DNA from: Septoria linicola
Lineage: Eukaryota > Ascomycota > Dothideomycetes > Mycosphaerellales > Mycosphaerellaceae
Length of the DNA: 64,000 nt
Direction: 5' to 3'
Assembly: GCA_024114885.1 (NCBI GenBank)
Contig: CP099429.1
Location: 1,240,001 to 1,304,000, forward strand
Shown: positions 10,855 to 21,716 of the stretch, piece by piece
How positions within the stretch are numbered: the stretch's first letter is position 1
Layout: each line of letters starts with the position of its first letter
Program-made: the position numbers and the translations under genes
The notes under the pieces: generated by a model
Databases searched by the model: none
Told to the model about the DNA's origin: nothing
Seen by the model: the letters and a program-made list of their open reading frames with translations, nothing else

Positions 10855-13812
10855 TCAGTAGTCTTGAAGTGCAGTCACGTTCAGCACTTTTTCAAGGTGG
10901 TCCACCCACTCTGCTGAGCCGAACGACTTGAGCAGCCGCCTTCCGGTTTCGCCGCTGCATCGATGGCGGCTGAGCACTCGCGGAGTCAGAACGTTGTGTC
11001 TGCCAGCTAGCCACGCTACTTCGAGATCATGCTTGTAAGGCCGGGAGTCCCTGGAGTGGTCAAGGTTGGCTAGCTGTACACCTTCCAGCAACAGGTTTTC
11101 ACCGCCCCACAATGCTAGTCGCTCCGAATTATCCATGATGAGGTTGTCTAAAAGCCGCAGCTCTCGTAGAGTGCTTTTCATCTGCAGAAGGAAGCCCTTG
11201 ATTGCGCGTTCGGTGAACAGCCAGCCACATAGCTCGAGATATCGGAGGGACGCAAATCGCATGCTGAACGGTACTTGGATCAGGAACGAGGCACTCTTCT
11301 CCAGCCTTGCTTCATCGGCCTCTCTACCTCGCCATGATGTTGTGATAAGTCCTGTATCCTCTGCTGTGAGCTCCAGTGAAGTCAAACTCGAGCAACACGC
11401 TTCGAGTAGAGGCTTCACGAACGAGCTCCTTTGGCAGTATTGAGCGGAGTCAATTTGCGTCATGTGGTCTGCATGTATGGTCTGCACGATATTGAGCGGC
11501 AATTGTAAGTTCTTGAGGTTGCAAAGCTTCTCGAACGTAGTCTTATCGGCCAGAAGAAGATCGAAGTCTGCGTCTAAGGCGATGGCGGGACGATGATCAA
11601 AACTGTCGATGCTACTGTGCTCGGACGAGTAGACACAATAAGGATGGCCACCAATTGATATGCTTTGGAGGTCGGCCTGCTCGCGATTGCAACACATCTC
11701 CAATAGGAAGTGGAAGTCGGTGAATATATTCCTGTGCGGGCTATCAATCTGACAGAATTCCGGCCGAAGCACGACTCCGAAAAGGCGCTCACAAAACTTG
11801 TCAGGCGTTTCCCCGATGGCGGCCAGGTTGCGAAAGTCCCCTATGCGAACACTACGAAGCTTCGGTAGCTTCGCGAAGGCAAGCTCAAGGATCTGCTTTG
11901 GTAGGCTACTGGCTCGCAATTTTCGCTGATAGTGCTCGGCCATCGTGTAGTCTAGTGAGCCGCGCTGATGGCATGCTATGGGGCCTGGCTCCGATAGATC
12001 TTCCACTTCTGGCCTTGAGAACATGTGCCTCGTCTGTGATGGCTTTGTCTCCCTCAAGCGCGACCACAGATTGATATATGCATTTTCCATGTTTTCCAAG
12101 GCGTCTCAATCAGTGCCCCAGGCTGCACGCTTCGCAGCCTCGCCATAAGTTTCAGGGTCGTTCGCAGTGTCTTTATCATAATAGCTAGAGTCCGGCAGCC
12201 TCTGAGTGACGTGCTTGCTGAAGTATGGATGTTCAATAACATCCAGGAGTCGTGCTACACTCCCAACACGTGCAGCGTACACTACTTGTGTAATCAAGAA
12301 TGGTGAGCTCTGCTCTCGAAAGCCACGACTTACTAGACGAGAGCTTTTGACGTCTGCCTTGTCATCCAGGTATGAAAACACCCTGCTAAGTAGCTCAACT
12401 GGCAGAGATTCAATTGGTGATGATCTGGAGACATCGCGCTCGGCCGACACATCAGCCTCGTTGCTGTGGATGACGCTTTTCAGTCGGGCGATCTCTTCGC
12501 GTGCTGATGCAAGTTCTGCCTTTAGGTCATCGAAATCTAGATCGTCATTGGCGCAGCATCTTGGCACAAGGTCGCGAGCTGTGCGGAGGTAGTGAACTGC
12601 CGATCTGACAGCCTCGCTATCTCTTTGGTATATCTCTCTAGGACTGAGCGTTCCCTCAGCCTCGCCCTCACGATCGAGACTACGGCTGTCATTGACTTTC
12701 CCGGCGCCATAAGCACCTTTGTATACAATGGGCCGGCTCCAGTTAATCTTTGATCTGCGAAGTATAAGTTCTTCGATATGGCCAGCAACAGCTCGACGGT
12801 CAGGTCGAGGCGCAGCAAGATAACACTCATCCGAACGACGGATCATTTCCACCGTCTCCAGTGAGCCGCCGCTGAAGAAAGTATCGCTGTAATCGTAGTC
12901 TCCGGTCAACAGATCTTCGAACATTTCGTTGGCCTCCCAAGTGAGCTTGAGATGCTTCAGTGCAGGAAAGCTGCGTTGTAGCATTGCGAACTCCGAAGTC
13001 GACTCGACTAAGTCGTGAATGTGGATAGTGTCAATGGATTTCGCCTGCCACTGCGTAAGAATATGGTCTGCAAATTGCTGGCCCATTCGAGCAGCGGGAA
13101 AGTCGAATGTATAGAGCTTGTACGGCAGTTGGCGAGCATCAGCATAGGCTTTGCGACATGTCAGAAGCACATTCAGGAATAAGTGGCTACCTGCGTGCCA
13201 TCTTTTCAGGCCGCCTGCTTCAGCCGGGCCAAACTGTTGCCGTAGCCCGACTTGGAGCCTTTGACACTCAGCACAACGCCGCGGTCGGTGATGTGGGTCA
13301 GTCCTACTAGCATCGCATTGCCTCGTGTATTGAACGAGTTCGAAGTCATTCATGGGATCCAGACAGGGTAGATGTCGAGTGGGATAAGAATGGATGAACT
13401 GGTCGGAAAGGGCGCTCGTCTTGGTGCGACCATCCCGTTCGAAGCAATTGGCAGGGAGACTGGACTTGCTCAGATTGTATACTCTAAACCAATCGTCGTT
13501 TTGGCAGATCGCGTAAGTGATCTTGGAATATTTCCTCGAGCCGTAGGACTTCGTCTTGCTACGGTTGAGTTCGGTCGAGCTCCGGTGCGGTATCCATCAG
13601 TCTTGAGCACTACAGGATCGCATTCCAATGTGGATGTTTCCTCTTCCGAATACGTGTGCATAGATCTGCCTACGTACATCTTCTGGTAGGCTCAGGAGTG
13701 GTGAGGCTAGTTGAAGATCTCCATGTTGTACATCGATGGTGGCATCCGCTGGGCGTACTGTTGGCCTGCCTTTGAGGCAACGGGGAGGATGCGACACATA
13801 CCCTTCGAACAT
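10855..13812 (-). pseudogene. 2EXR / coiled-coil / F-box / LRR-like frame broken by two internal TGA codons
   Basis: Reading from 13812 there is a 2EXR-type start (PLLSLPEDVRRQIYAHVFG) that runs on through KITYAICQ and HLFLNVLLTCRKAYADARQL, the usual order in fungal 2EXR proteins. A charged helix follows (LKAELASAREEIARLKSV, about 12480-12530), then an F-box (SLPVELLSRVFSYLDDKADV, about 12350-12410), then about 500 residues of LRR-like tail (LAFAKLPKLRSVRIGDF; SISIGGHPYCV). TGA codons at 13597-13599 and 12106-12108 interrupt this text while the frame continues on both sides; the closing codon at 10855 is also TGA. No frameshift or TAA/TAG occurs in nearly 3 kb. F-box proteins are substrate adaptors of SCF ubiquitin ligases; 2EXR proteins are uncharacterised. 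Alternatives are two adjacent genes whose separating stop was lost, a recently dead gene, or UGA readthrough. The start is uncertain, because the frame stays open to about 14050. Confidence 0.6.
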
Positions 13813-13995
13813 CTCGTTGGCTGAGCGATATTTATCAACTTCTGCTGTCAGGTTGCACAAGCAGACGCGTGAATCTACGCGCCGGACGTGACTTCCCGCG
13901 AGTGCCAAGAGTCTTCGAGACGAGACGAAGTGAACGTCATCCGAGCTTTGCACAAAAACGTGTGCTCGTTCTAAACACAATTGACCATCACCATA

Positions 13996-15283
13996 ATGGC
14001 CGACTACGACAGCGACTCCTCGGCAGGAGACGACATTGAGACCAATGTCTTACTTGGATATGCTTCCAAAGAACCCACAGTCGACGACTTCTCTCAGTTA
14101 GGAGGACATCCGGTACGAAGTTCTACATGAGACACAAAAGAGCAGTGGCTAAGAGAGATGGACGTAGATTTGGCTCGATCTGAAGACTGCTCCTGATGGC
14201 GCTCTCGCAAAGTGCAAAGTCTGCAATGGCCTTATGAATCTGCTTTTGCAGCTCAATGGCGACCTTCCGGATCGATTCGCGGGCCACGAGCGAAGACTGT
14301 ATGTGTGGGCCTGCAGAAGGAAAGCGTGCAGGCGCAAGGAAGGCAGTGTGAGGGGCTTCAGAGCGACGAGGCAGACTGCTGTGAAGAGCAGATCAGTGGC
14401 AACTGCTGCTGAGAAGGAAGAAAAGCCAGCAGCACAACCTCCCACGAATTTGGGCGAGACTCTGTTTGGCGTGAAGGCCTCCTCGAGCTCTCAAGCAAAT
14501 CCATTCGCAGCTCCTGGCAGCAACAGTCCTGCACAATCGAACCCGTTTGCCACTGCATCTTCTCTCGCAGCGAAACCACCTCAGAAGCCAGCAGGACCAG
14601 CACCAACAGAAGCACTACCCCAAACCTTCGCCGAAAAAGCCCGTCTCGCATCACCATCACCACCAACAGAGCCCACTCAACCCTCCACACCCCCAACACC
14701 CTGGCCCGAGAAATCCTCCTTCCCCGAACCATACCCACCCTACTACATCGACGCCGACAAAGAATACATCGACGCCACCCCCGACGCCCTCCCCCAAAAC
14801 GTCCGCGTCGACAATGGCGAGGGCAGCAGCAGCAACTCCGGCGAAAAAGACATGAAAGACGCATTCGAATCCAGCATGGACAAAACGTTCCAGAAATTCG
14901 CAGATCGCCTTTCACAAAACCCAGAACAAGTCCTTCGCTATGAGTTCGATGGGCAACCACTGCTGTATAGCAAGAAAGACAAGGTTGGGAAATTGCTCGA
15001 TCCTCCGCAGGGAAAGGATGCAAAAGTGAAGACGAGTGGGAGTGGGAGGATTCCGAGATGTACGAATTGTGGCGCGGAGAGGGTGTTTGAGTTGCAGTTG
15101 ACGCCGCATGGGATCACGGAGCTGGAGGCGGAGGATATGAGTTTGGACGGCATGGATTGGGGTACGATTTTGCTGGGAGTGTGCAGTAAAGACTGCCAGG
15201 AGAAAGGCAAGAAAGAGGGAGAGGTGGGTTATGTGGAAGAATGGGTCGGAGTGCAGTGGGAGGAGTTGGAGACGAAGAAGTGA
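13996..15283 (+). CDS. TSR4: Tsr4/PDCD2 family protein, dedicated chaperone of ribosomal protein uS5
   Basis: Two exons, 13996-14112 and 14168-15283. The 55-nt intron has donor GTACGA, branch GCTAAG and acceptor GTAG, and its removal in phase 0 joins LGGHP to IWLDL, the expected PDCD2 junction. The protein is 410 aa. The N-terminal zinc-binding half has CKVCNGLMNLLLQL and ERRLYVWACRRKACRRK, the most conserved block of the family; a Pro/Ser-rich linker follows, and the C-terminal PDCD2_C half has ALRYEFDGQPLLY-like text (VLRYEFDGQPLL), IPRCTNCGAERVFELQL and WGTILLGVCS. In yeast, Tsr4 binds newly made Rps2/uS5 and is needed for 18S rRNA maturation; that is knowledge of the family, not seen here. 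The start is fixed by MADYDSDSS just after the divergent 2EXR promoter. It is convergent with EMG1. Confidence 0.95.
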
Positions 15284-15893
15284 GGCTGATTCTTTCGATG
15301 CTTTCGGTGGCTTGTGCAGCTGTGCAGACGCAAACCCAATGGCCGTACAGTCGTTCAACAATCAGTGGCACGACTTTATGATGCTCCTAGATCACTCCGA
15401 TCTGGCGTTATCGATTGAGCGAGCAATAGCATGCTCCGCATAACACATAGCAAAAGAACAAGGTGTAATGCCGAATGAATGCCGTTGTCGTAAATCCTGG
15501 GTATCGTACAATACAAACTTTTGCCGCCAGTTTCCAGCATGCCCGCAATAAGCACAACTTTTAGCATCTGCTATGCCGTTCTATTACAACGAGAGAGCAT
15601 CAATCCGCACAATTCGCACTAGAACAACGAGCAGCAGCACAAGACATCGTAAAGCGCCTCAACACGACATCCAATTTTCCAGCTCTTGTCAGGCGTTGCA
15701 AAGCAATGCTTGTAGTGATGTTGTAATCCACCCAACAGCAAATTCTTTCCAACAGCCCACCAAGCACACTTGCCATGCTCACGATGTTGTTATCATGGCG
15801 GATGGTTAAGCGGCAGCATTCGTACTTGCCTTGTTATCTCTGCTCATACTATCCTAGCGTGGGTTGTGCAAATCCAGATCCAGGTAAAAGTCC
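15284..15893. other. Convergent intergenic region between TSR4 and EMG1
   Basis: About 610 bases holding the 3' ends of two converging genes. I see no additional coding frame, RNA gene or repeat. Confidence 0.6.
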
Positions 15894-16725
15894 TTATATG
15901 ATGTCCCAGCAGTCCTCGGCCGCGTGACAGAACTTGCTGCAGGCAACACTTGCGGACAGCGAGTAGTTGGATATACTAATCGAATCGTCCTTGTACTCGT
16001 CGGCGAAAGTGTCATTGCCCTTCGCCATGGCACCGATGAAGATGCAGATGCTTTCCTTCGGGCCTAGGTCGCCAATGTAGTCACGCACTCGCACGACTGG
16101 AGCATCGAACGAGAGTGTGACCTTGCGGCAGTTCGGCGGCAGGTGATCGGTGATTGGGTTCTTGATGACCTTGAGCAGCTTCTCTTGTGATGTGGTGCTG
16201 CGGATCGACAGCTTGTGAAGGAGCTGCACCATCAGACCGGCAAATCGCTTGAAGGTACGCGGAATGCGGACGGTGGGTGAGACCTCAATGAGGACACCCT
16301 TTGCGGTGTGAATATAGATCTGTAGCTTCCCGGCCTTGTTGACAGGCGAATCGAGCAACGTGAGTAGACACTGATACCAGCCATTAATGTTGGATTAATG
16401 CGAAGGCATTCACGGAAGTTCATGAACGTACCTGGTGAGTAATGTCTGGACGTGCATCACTAATATCGCGGTTCATCTTGCGCATGACTCCTATGTGCTC
16501 ATCGCTGTTGAGCAGCGAGTACTTGTCGTCCTTCGCTCCGTTTCGTCCACCATGAGCTGCTTTGTAGGTCTCGAGACTGGCGTTGGACAAGACCACGATC
16601 AGGCGTTTCGTATCCTTGTCTGCAGACGGTATGGGATGCGCTTGCTCGGCCACAAGCTGAGGCAAGGCTGGAGGAGGCAGAGATTGCGTCTGCGTTCCTG
16701 TGAAAGTGGGTATCTGGTTAGCCAT
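15894..16725 (-). CDS. EMG1: 18S rRNA pseudouridine N1-methyltransferase Nep1/Emg1
   Basis: Two exons, 16725-16432 and 16370-15894, with a 61-nt intron (donor GTACGT, acceptor ATCAG). Joining them gives RPDITHQ followed by CLLTLLDSPVNKAGKLQIY, the most conserved Nep1 passage, and a 256-aa protein. Further family hallmarks are KRLIVVLSNASLETYK, the helix HIGVMRKMNRD, VRIPRTFKRFAGLMVQLLHK, KLLKVIKNPI, and the SPOUT knot region ESICIFIGAMAKG. The N-terminal 35 residues are a Pro/Gln-rich extension. The enzyme methylates a pseudouridine in helix 35 of 18S rRNA and is also a 90S assembly factor in the nucleolus. The stop follows SKFCHAAEDCWDII, a normal family end. Confidence 0.97.
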
Positions 16726-16921
16726 GCTGATGCAGCGCCCTTGTTGAAAGGCTCGATGCGGAGCGGTGAATGTATGCTGGTGAGGGTGAGTCCGATTTGA
16801 CGTTGACGTTGGCGGTGTCGTGGTCGATATCAGATCCGTTTTGCAGTGGTGGTGCGGTCATGCAAAGGTGAAGATGGGTGATGGCCGAGTTTTGTCAAAA
16901 GCGAGGGATTCTTTGCCCCAA

Positions 16922-17267
16922 TCAGGCGGTGTGCAGAACAGCTGATCGAAGGCCCGAAGCAGAAATGGTGGCACAAGCGAAAAAGAAGTCGAGCCCTTCC
17001 AGAACAACGGGAGTGAAGCGGATGTGCAGGTACGACACGTGTAGACGTCGATATCGCTGGTGGGGCCAGATCTTGCTCACACGCAGGACTGTGATGGAGG
17101 AACGAAGGACTGAAAGGGTTGAACTTACTGACTCTCTTAGTATCTCGTCCCGAAGTCGATGGTCTGCGTCCAATGTACTCGGTACTCGCGGAGGCGTCGA
17201 GCAAGTCCTGCTCTGCCTTGACGCCCTCTGGCGAGATCGAACCCAGTCGCGCGATGTCTGGAACCAT
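16922..17267 (-). CDS. Possible small two-exon gene of unknown function
   Basis: An ATG at 17267 opens MVPDIARLGSISPEGVKAEQ..., protein-like for about 46 residues, followed by a good donor GTAAGT at about 17127. A 40-nt segment ending in ACAG could be the intron, leading into a frame that ends at 16922 (ILRVSKIWPHQRYRRLH...). The intron is short for this window and the second exon is less convincing than the first, so the exon-2 assignment is a guess. No family recognised. Confidence 0.3.
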
Positions 17268-17399
17268 TGTGTGCTGATGTGAAGAGGGGTGTAGTGGTGA
17301 GTGTGGCGGGAGTTCTCAAGTTTTCACGGTAGAGGAACGAGGCTATCCGGGAACTCGAGCACAGGACCGGGCAAATAATGTTTGTCGCGTATGGCAATC

Positions 17400-19427
17400 G
17401 GGTTTGGCGCTTTGGGACTGTTGCTTATGGGAACCCGATGAGAGAGACGGACGGTGAGCGAGCAGCAGTAGATCGGCACGTCTTTGTATGAGTCCTGCTC
17501 TCACGGCAACAATGATCAAAGGTTGTCAGTTCTCGGAGATCCACGCAAGTTGTCAGGAAGCTGCTTGATGTTGACAGATGCCAGCTTGCGAATCTGCGAT
17601 GAGGATCCCTGCTGCCTTTTCAACGAGAAATTCTCCAGCTACTCTCGATTCGCGTGCGGGTCAGATGGAGCTATGGAGCTCGCTTTTTGCTGGCGGAAGT
17701 TCGAACTTTATTTCTTGCACATTATCGAGTGGCTACTGATCGGCACAACCTCAACGTAGTGCTACATAGAATTGAGAGCCGATCAATCATGTACCTCAGC
17801 TGTTATTTGCATAAACCAATTCCACCATAGACGAGCCGGCAAAGCATGCGCCGGAGTCCACACCTTACTTCTGGCAGGTCACGGAGCGACCCACGCCAAC
17901 GAGGTGGCTTTACGGGATCCGCATTGATGTTCATGCACTGCGGGTATTCTCGCCGCGAGAAGTGCAGCTACTGACAGTCCACGGCCTGCTGTTCTGGCTT
18001 TGTGGCCGCTGAGTGGGGGATCATGGAGAAATACTGTCTATGATCCGTATATACGATGAGGCAGTCGATGCACTTCCGTGACAATCGATCCACCCGCTAC
18101 ACTGTCTACGAGTATGTCAAGTCTCTTCAGAGCTGCCAGCACCACACGAGATCATCGAAGTAGGCACAAGCCGAGACACATGCTCACCAGCGTCAAACTC
18201 TATGCACACCATACAGCGTACGCCAAAACTCAATGCCTAGACAACGAATACTCTAGCGAGCCTTCGTCCGACCACCTCCACCTCTCGACGTCACTTGTTC
18301 AAGTAGTGTTGAGCTTCCACCAACAGCCTATGCCGCCTTGCCACCTTCCTGGCTGGGAATGTCAGGAATCACTCCACGTATGATAGCGTAGTAGATGAGT
18401 CTTGTTTCCAGCCATGCAAAGCTGTGTCAAAGGTATTCACTGCGATCAGGCAAGTCGAGCGAGTTGTTGAGTCAAATACTGCATACTACTGCAGAGTGAG
18501 ATGAGAGACATGTACTTGGGACCTGAAATCAACCACTTCCCAAGCCACTAACTCATGCTGCACGGCTATACTCGCAAGCTCTGACCACTCACATGTGTCC
18601 AGCTACACGCCTCCTGGAGTTGTTGATTCATGCTCGAGATCCTCAATGCTGCTATGATCAGACCCGGAGGGCAGCTCCCTAGGCTTGTCTCTGTGCATGT
18701 AGTCGTCAGAGGCATCAATGAGTACAACTTTAGTCCAGCTTGAAAGCAATAACCCTTAGTGTTTCTAGCGATAATATTCGATTCGTCGTTCATATTCATG
18801 CTTGTCGCCTCCTCTACTGCGAGATTGACCTTCGCAGAAACGAGAAGGCTCTGGTCTATCTACAGGAACTCGTCCACCGCTGTGGGACGCTTTTCAGAAA
18901 CAATGCGGTAACCAATCATCAAGTGCCATCTACAGTGATCAAGAAGCAGAGGGGAGAAAGAAGCATAAATCCAAGAAGTCCAAACCAGCGCCCGCGTCGA
19001 GTGGAAACTTTTCGTAGATTTATGTGTTCGTCGTGTGGCCCATTGTCGTCCTTGCGCCATGAGCCTTTTTCTTTCTTCGAATCAATTTTTGCAATATACT
19101 CCACCAGCGCCGTGCGATGCAAATTAAGAAAGCGAGTTCAAGCCACCCGGATCCTCGAAGATCGGTTCGTTTCCGTCTTTGCTTTCGTGTCATTTCGTGT
19201 CGTGTCGTCGTGAATCGATAACGACGGTTAGCCTCGCGGCTTGTTCTTCTATGTCTTATGCGGTTGCAGAAGCATGAGAGTGTGCCTGCCATCACGGCTC
19301 TATAACCATACTTGGCGCCGAGCCCAGGGTTGGCTGCTCTGCATGTGCTTGTGAAATAGCGCCTGTCGCTAATATGCCATGCCGTTGGCGATATGTAGGA
19401 TAATTCTTCTCTTCACCAGAGATAACT
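17400..19427. other. Two-kilobase gap without a recognisable gene
   Basis: Several short frames exist but none has convincing composition, intron signals or a family match. A lysine-rich short tail (KKHKSKKSKPAPASS on the plus strand near 18970) could be a terminal exon but has no upstream partner I can connect. Confidence 0.45.
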
Positions 19428-19847
19428 TCACCCGGGATCGTAACCATCAGACTTGATCAGATTGGCAATGTCCAGGTCGTCTTCTATCGAGTTATGCACC
19501 TCATGTTCGTTCAAACAACTTTCAAGCTCGGCAGGTTCCATAAAGATTGGTCCGTCCGGCAGTAACATGTCTGCCCCCGGTTCACAATCTATATGGGGAT
19601 CCGGGTCGAGCTTGAATGTGGAATCAAGTCTTTCCTTTTGTGCAGCGAAATTGAACGGCTCGCTAAGTCCGTGGCCAAAGGTTGAAGAGACAGGCCTTGT
19701 CAGTGGTGTGGGGAGGCCCTTCATCGCAACCGGGGTGTGCGTTGAAAGCTTCGGCAGACTTTTCATGTTGAGAAGTTCTGTCGGCCTCCCTTTAGTGGGA
19801 TAGATGCGTCTATCCAGTCGTTTCCTCGCAGCTCGCGCCTCACCCAA
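19428..19847 (-). CDS. Hypothetical acidic protein
   Basis: An open frame of 139 codons whose first codon is not ATG; the first internal ATG gives MKSLPKLSTHTPVAMKGLPT at about 19766, so either the N-terminus is shorter or an upstream exon is missing. The text is protein-like, with KGLPTPLTRPVSS, EPFNFAAQKERLD and an acidic end (SIEDDLDIANLIKSDGYDPG). It begins only 36 bases beyond the stop of the C2H2 gene on the same strand, so a 3' exon of that gene reached by alternative splicing is conceivable, but the C2H2 frame ends cleanly. Family not recognised. Confidence 0.4.
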   Translation of the reverse strand: MGEARAARKRLDRRIYPTKGRPTELLNMKSLPKLSTHTPVAMKGLPTPLTRPVSSTFGHGLSEPFNFAAQKERLDSTFKLDPDPHIDCEPGADMLLPDGPIFMEPAELESCLNEHEVHNSIEDDLDIANLIKSDGYDPG

Positions 19848-19883
19848 GAATGTTAAATCAATGGGTAGGGGGAGCTCTGGTTG

Positions 19884-21716
19884 CTACGCGAACTCAAACT
19901 GAAAGGGTTTAAAACTGGTGTCCGAGGCATGGCAGCGTGGACATTTGACTGGACGGCCCTGACTTTGGCTGCTCACGAGGGCATCAGTACAGGCCCCGCA
20001 CAGCGGACCCATGCAGCCTGAACAGCCAAACATGTCGTTGATACTAGCAGGACGGCGACAACCAGAGCAGTAGCTGGCATGCACACCACCCTCAGATTTG
20101 TTGGCGTTGAACATTGGTGATGTCGAATCGATAGACGATGGGTTCATAATGTGGAACTGTGATCCGGAGTCGGCGCTGTTATGATGAGCATGGCTGAGAT
20201 TGCTGCTGAGGCTGCTGTCGACTGACGGAAATGTCTGCAAGTCCAGGCCGGTATGTTCCGGAGCCGGAGGTGTCAAAGCTCTATTCAATGGTGAAGCTTG
20301 AAAGGATTGAAATTGGGATCCAAGAGCGAACGGCGGCAGCGATGTGCGGTTGTTCACCTGTGGCGATTGGTAGGGCGATGCAGGAATCTGCTCGACCAGA
20401 TCAGTGCTGTGCTCGGTAGAACACAGAAGGGAAGCACTGCTCAGCAGAAGACTTCTGGATACGGTGAAGGCATGGGAAAGCCACGTACCGGCGTGAGGTC
20501 CCGTGATCCCTCCTCTTCTGTCGCTGAGGCTGCAGCCTCAATCAAGTCCTCCCAACGACGGCCAGGATGGAGTTGGCCTGCCGCCAATGCATTAGCAAAG
20601 AATGCTATGGAATCATTGCGATTCTCCTTACCCAGCTCCTTTGATCTCTTGCGTTCGTGCTTGCTGATCCGGGCGCTGGTGAGGCTAGACTTTCGTGGTC
20701 TGCCCATTTGACCCGACCTCGACACACTACGCTGTAGCGGCGGGAGAGTAGTTCGGTCTTGCGGCGACCGTACAAGATTGTTCGGAAGCAACCCTTGCTG
20801 ATCTTGGTCGCCAACGTTGTAGGCCTGATCATGCATGGAGAAGCCAGTGTCTTGCAGAGCAGGATCGACATGCAGCTGATTGCTTTTGTAATCATGATTG
20901 GTGTCGTGAAAGTAATTCTGAAGACAGTCCGCTTCAGTAACAGGCGAATCAGCAAGGACAGGGAAATTCACCTGCATGTTGTTCTCTCCCCACCCTGTCT
21001 CTGAGTCGGACCGATGGTAGTGCAACTGCGCCAGAGCGCTGGCAGCAGACATGGTCGGTATCAGCGAGCCTCGGCGATACTCGCCAGACGAACGCTGCTC
21101 AGCTTGCATGCCATTGTACAAGGCGAGCGCATGTGGATCGTCGGCCGTGTAGTAGCCGCCGTCATGCTGGCCGATACTGTGATAGCCTTCCAAGGATGAG
21201 CCTGAGCCTAGCCGTGCATCAAAGTGGAAGGCGGGTGACAGACCTGACGGATCAGAGTGCTGCGTTATATGGTTATTGTTGCTGTGGGAGGAATGGCTGT
21301 GGCTATGGTGGTGATTGGCGTGGTTGGGATCTATGGCCGGTCGCTCGTGAGGCGGCGATGTGATCATCAACTCGAAGCTTTCCTTTGTCGCAGGCAACTT
21401 CGCGATGTAGTACTCGGGGTGGGCGCGCCGTATGTGCTCCTGCATGGAGCGATACTTCTTTTCCTGCGAAGCAAAGCATTGTCAGTACATTGTTGTGATT
21501 CATGGTCGAGGTGCGGGGCCGTCGCTGCCGCCATTGGGAGCGATAGGGTGGCGGAGGAGGAGGAGGAGGAGGAGGAGGAGGAGGAGGACGTACCCCGAGG
21601 CATCGCTTCCTGCAGGCAGACGAGTCTTGATTGCGCAGCGGACAGACGACCTCATTGTCAGTGCTTGACACTGCGAATTGGCTCGTCAAGTGAGTCGTCG
21701 ACGACCTTGGAGGCAT
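19884..21716 (-). CDS. C2H2-type zinc-finger regulator with a C-terminal zinc-binding cluster
   Basis: Three exons: 21716-21594, 21463-20489 and 20387-19884, with introns of 130 nt (GTACGT to GCAG) and 101 nt (GTACGT to GCAG). All junctions keep frame and give 533 aa. The first intron splits the zinc finger: exon 1 supplies VVCPLRNQDSSACRKRCLG, exon 2 supplies KKYRSMQEHIRRAHPEYY. The middle is His/Ser/Gln-rich with a basic patch (MGRPRKSSLTSARISKHERK) and the helix EDLIEAAASATEEE. The last 90 residues hold eight cysteines in CxxC pairs (YCSGCRRP, FGCSGCMGPLCGAC, VKCPRCH), a zinc-ribbon-like fold. The same domain order is common in uncharacterised euascomycete regulators. A transcription factor role is inferred. 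Confidence 0.85.
21553..21588. repeat. GGA/TCC trinucleotide repeat, 12 units, inside the first intron of the C2H2 gene
   Basis: Twelve perfect units. On the gene's strand it reads TCC and begins at intron base 6, immediately after the donor GTACG, forming a long pyrimidine tract next to the 5' splice site. Confidence 0.95.

Noticed and set aside
13540..13605. Intron GTAGTG...CCGTAG removing the TGA at 13597
   Set aside because: It is 55 nt long, which shifts the frame away from the conserved 2EXR continuation SKTKSYGSRKYSKITYAICQ; donor and branch are also poor.
14358..15023. 221-codon minus-strand frame
   Set aside because: Antisense to the conserved TSR4 exon, with Arg/Cys-rich shadow composition.
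17215..17245. GGGTTCGATC on the minus strand, tRNA-like
   Set aside because: No T-stem complement and it lies inside a plausible coding exon.
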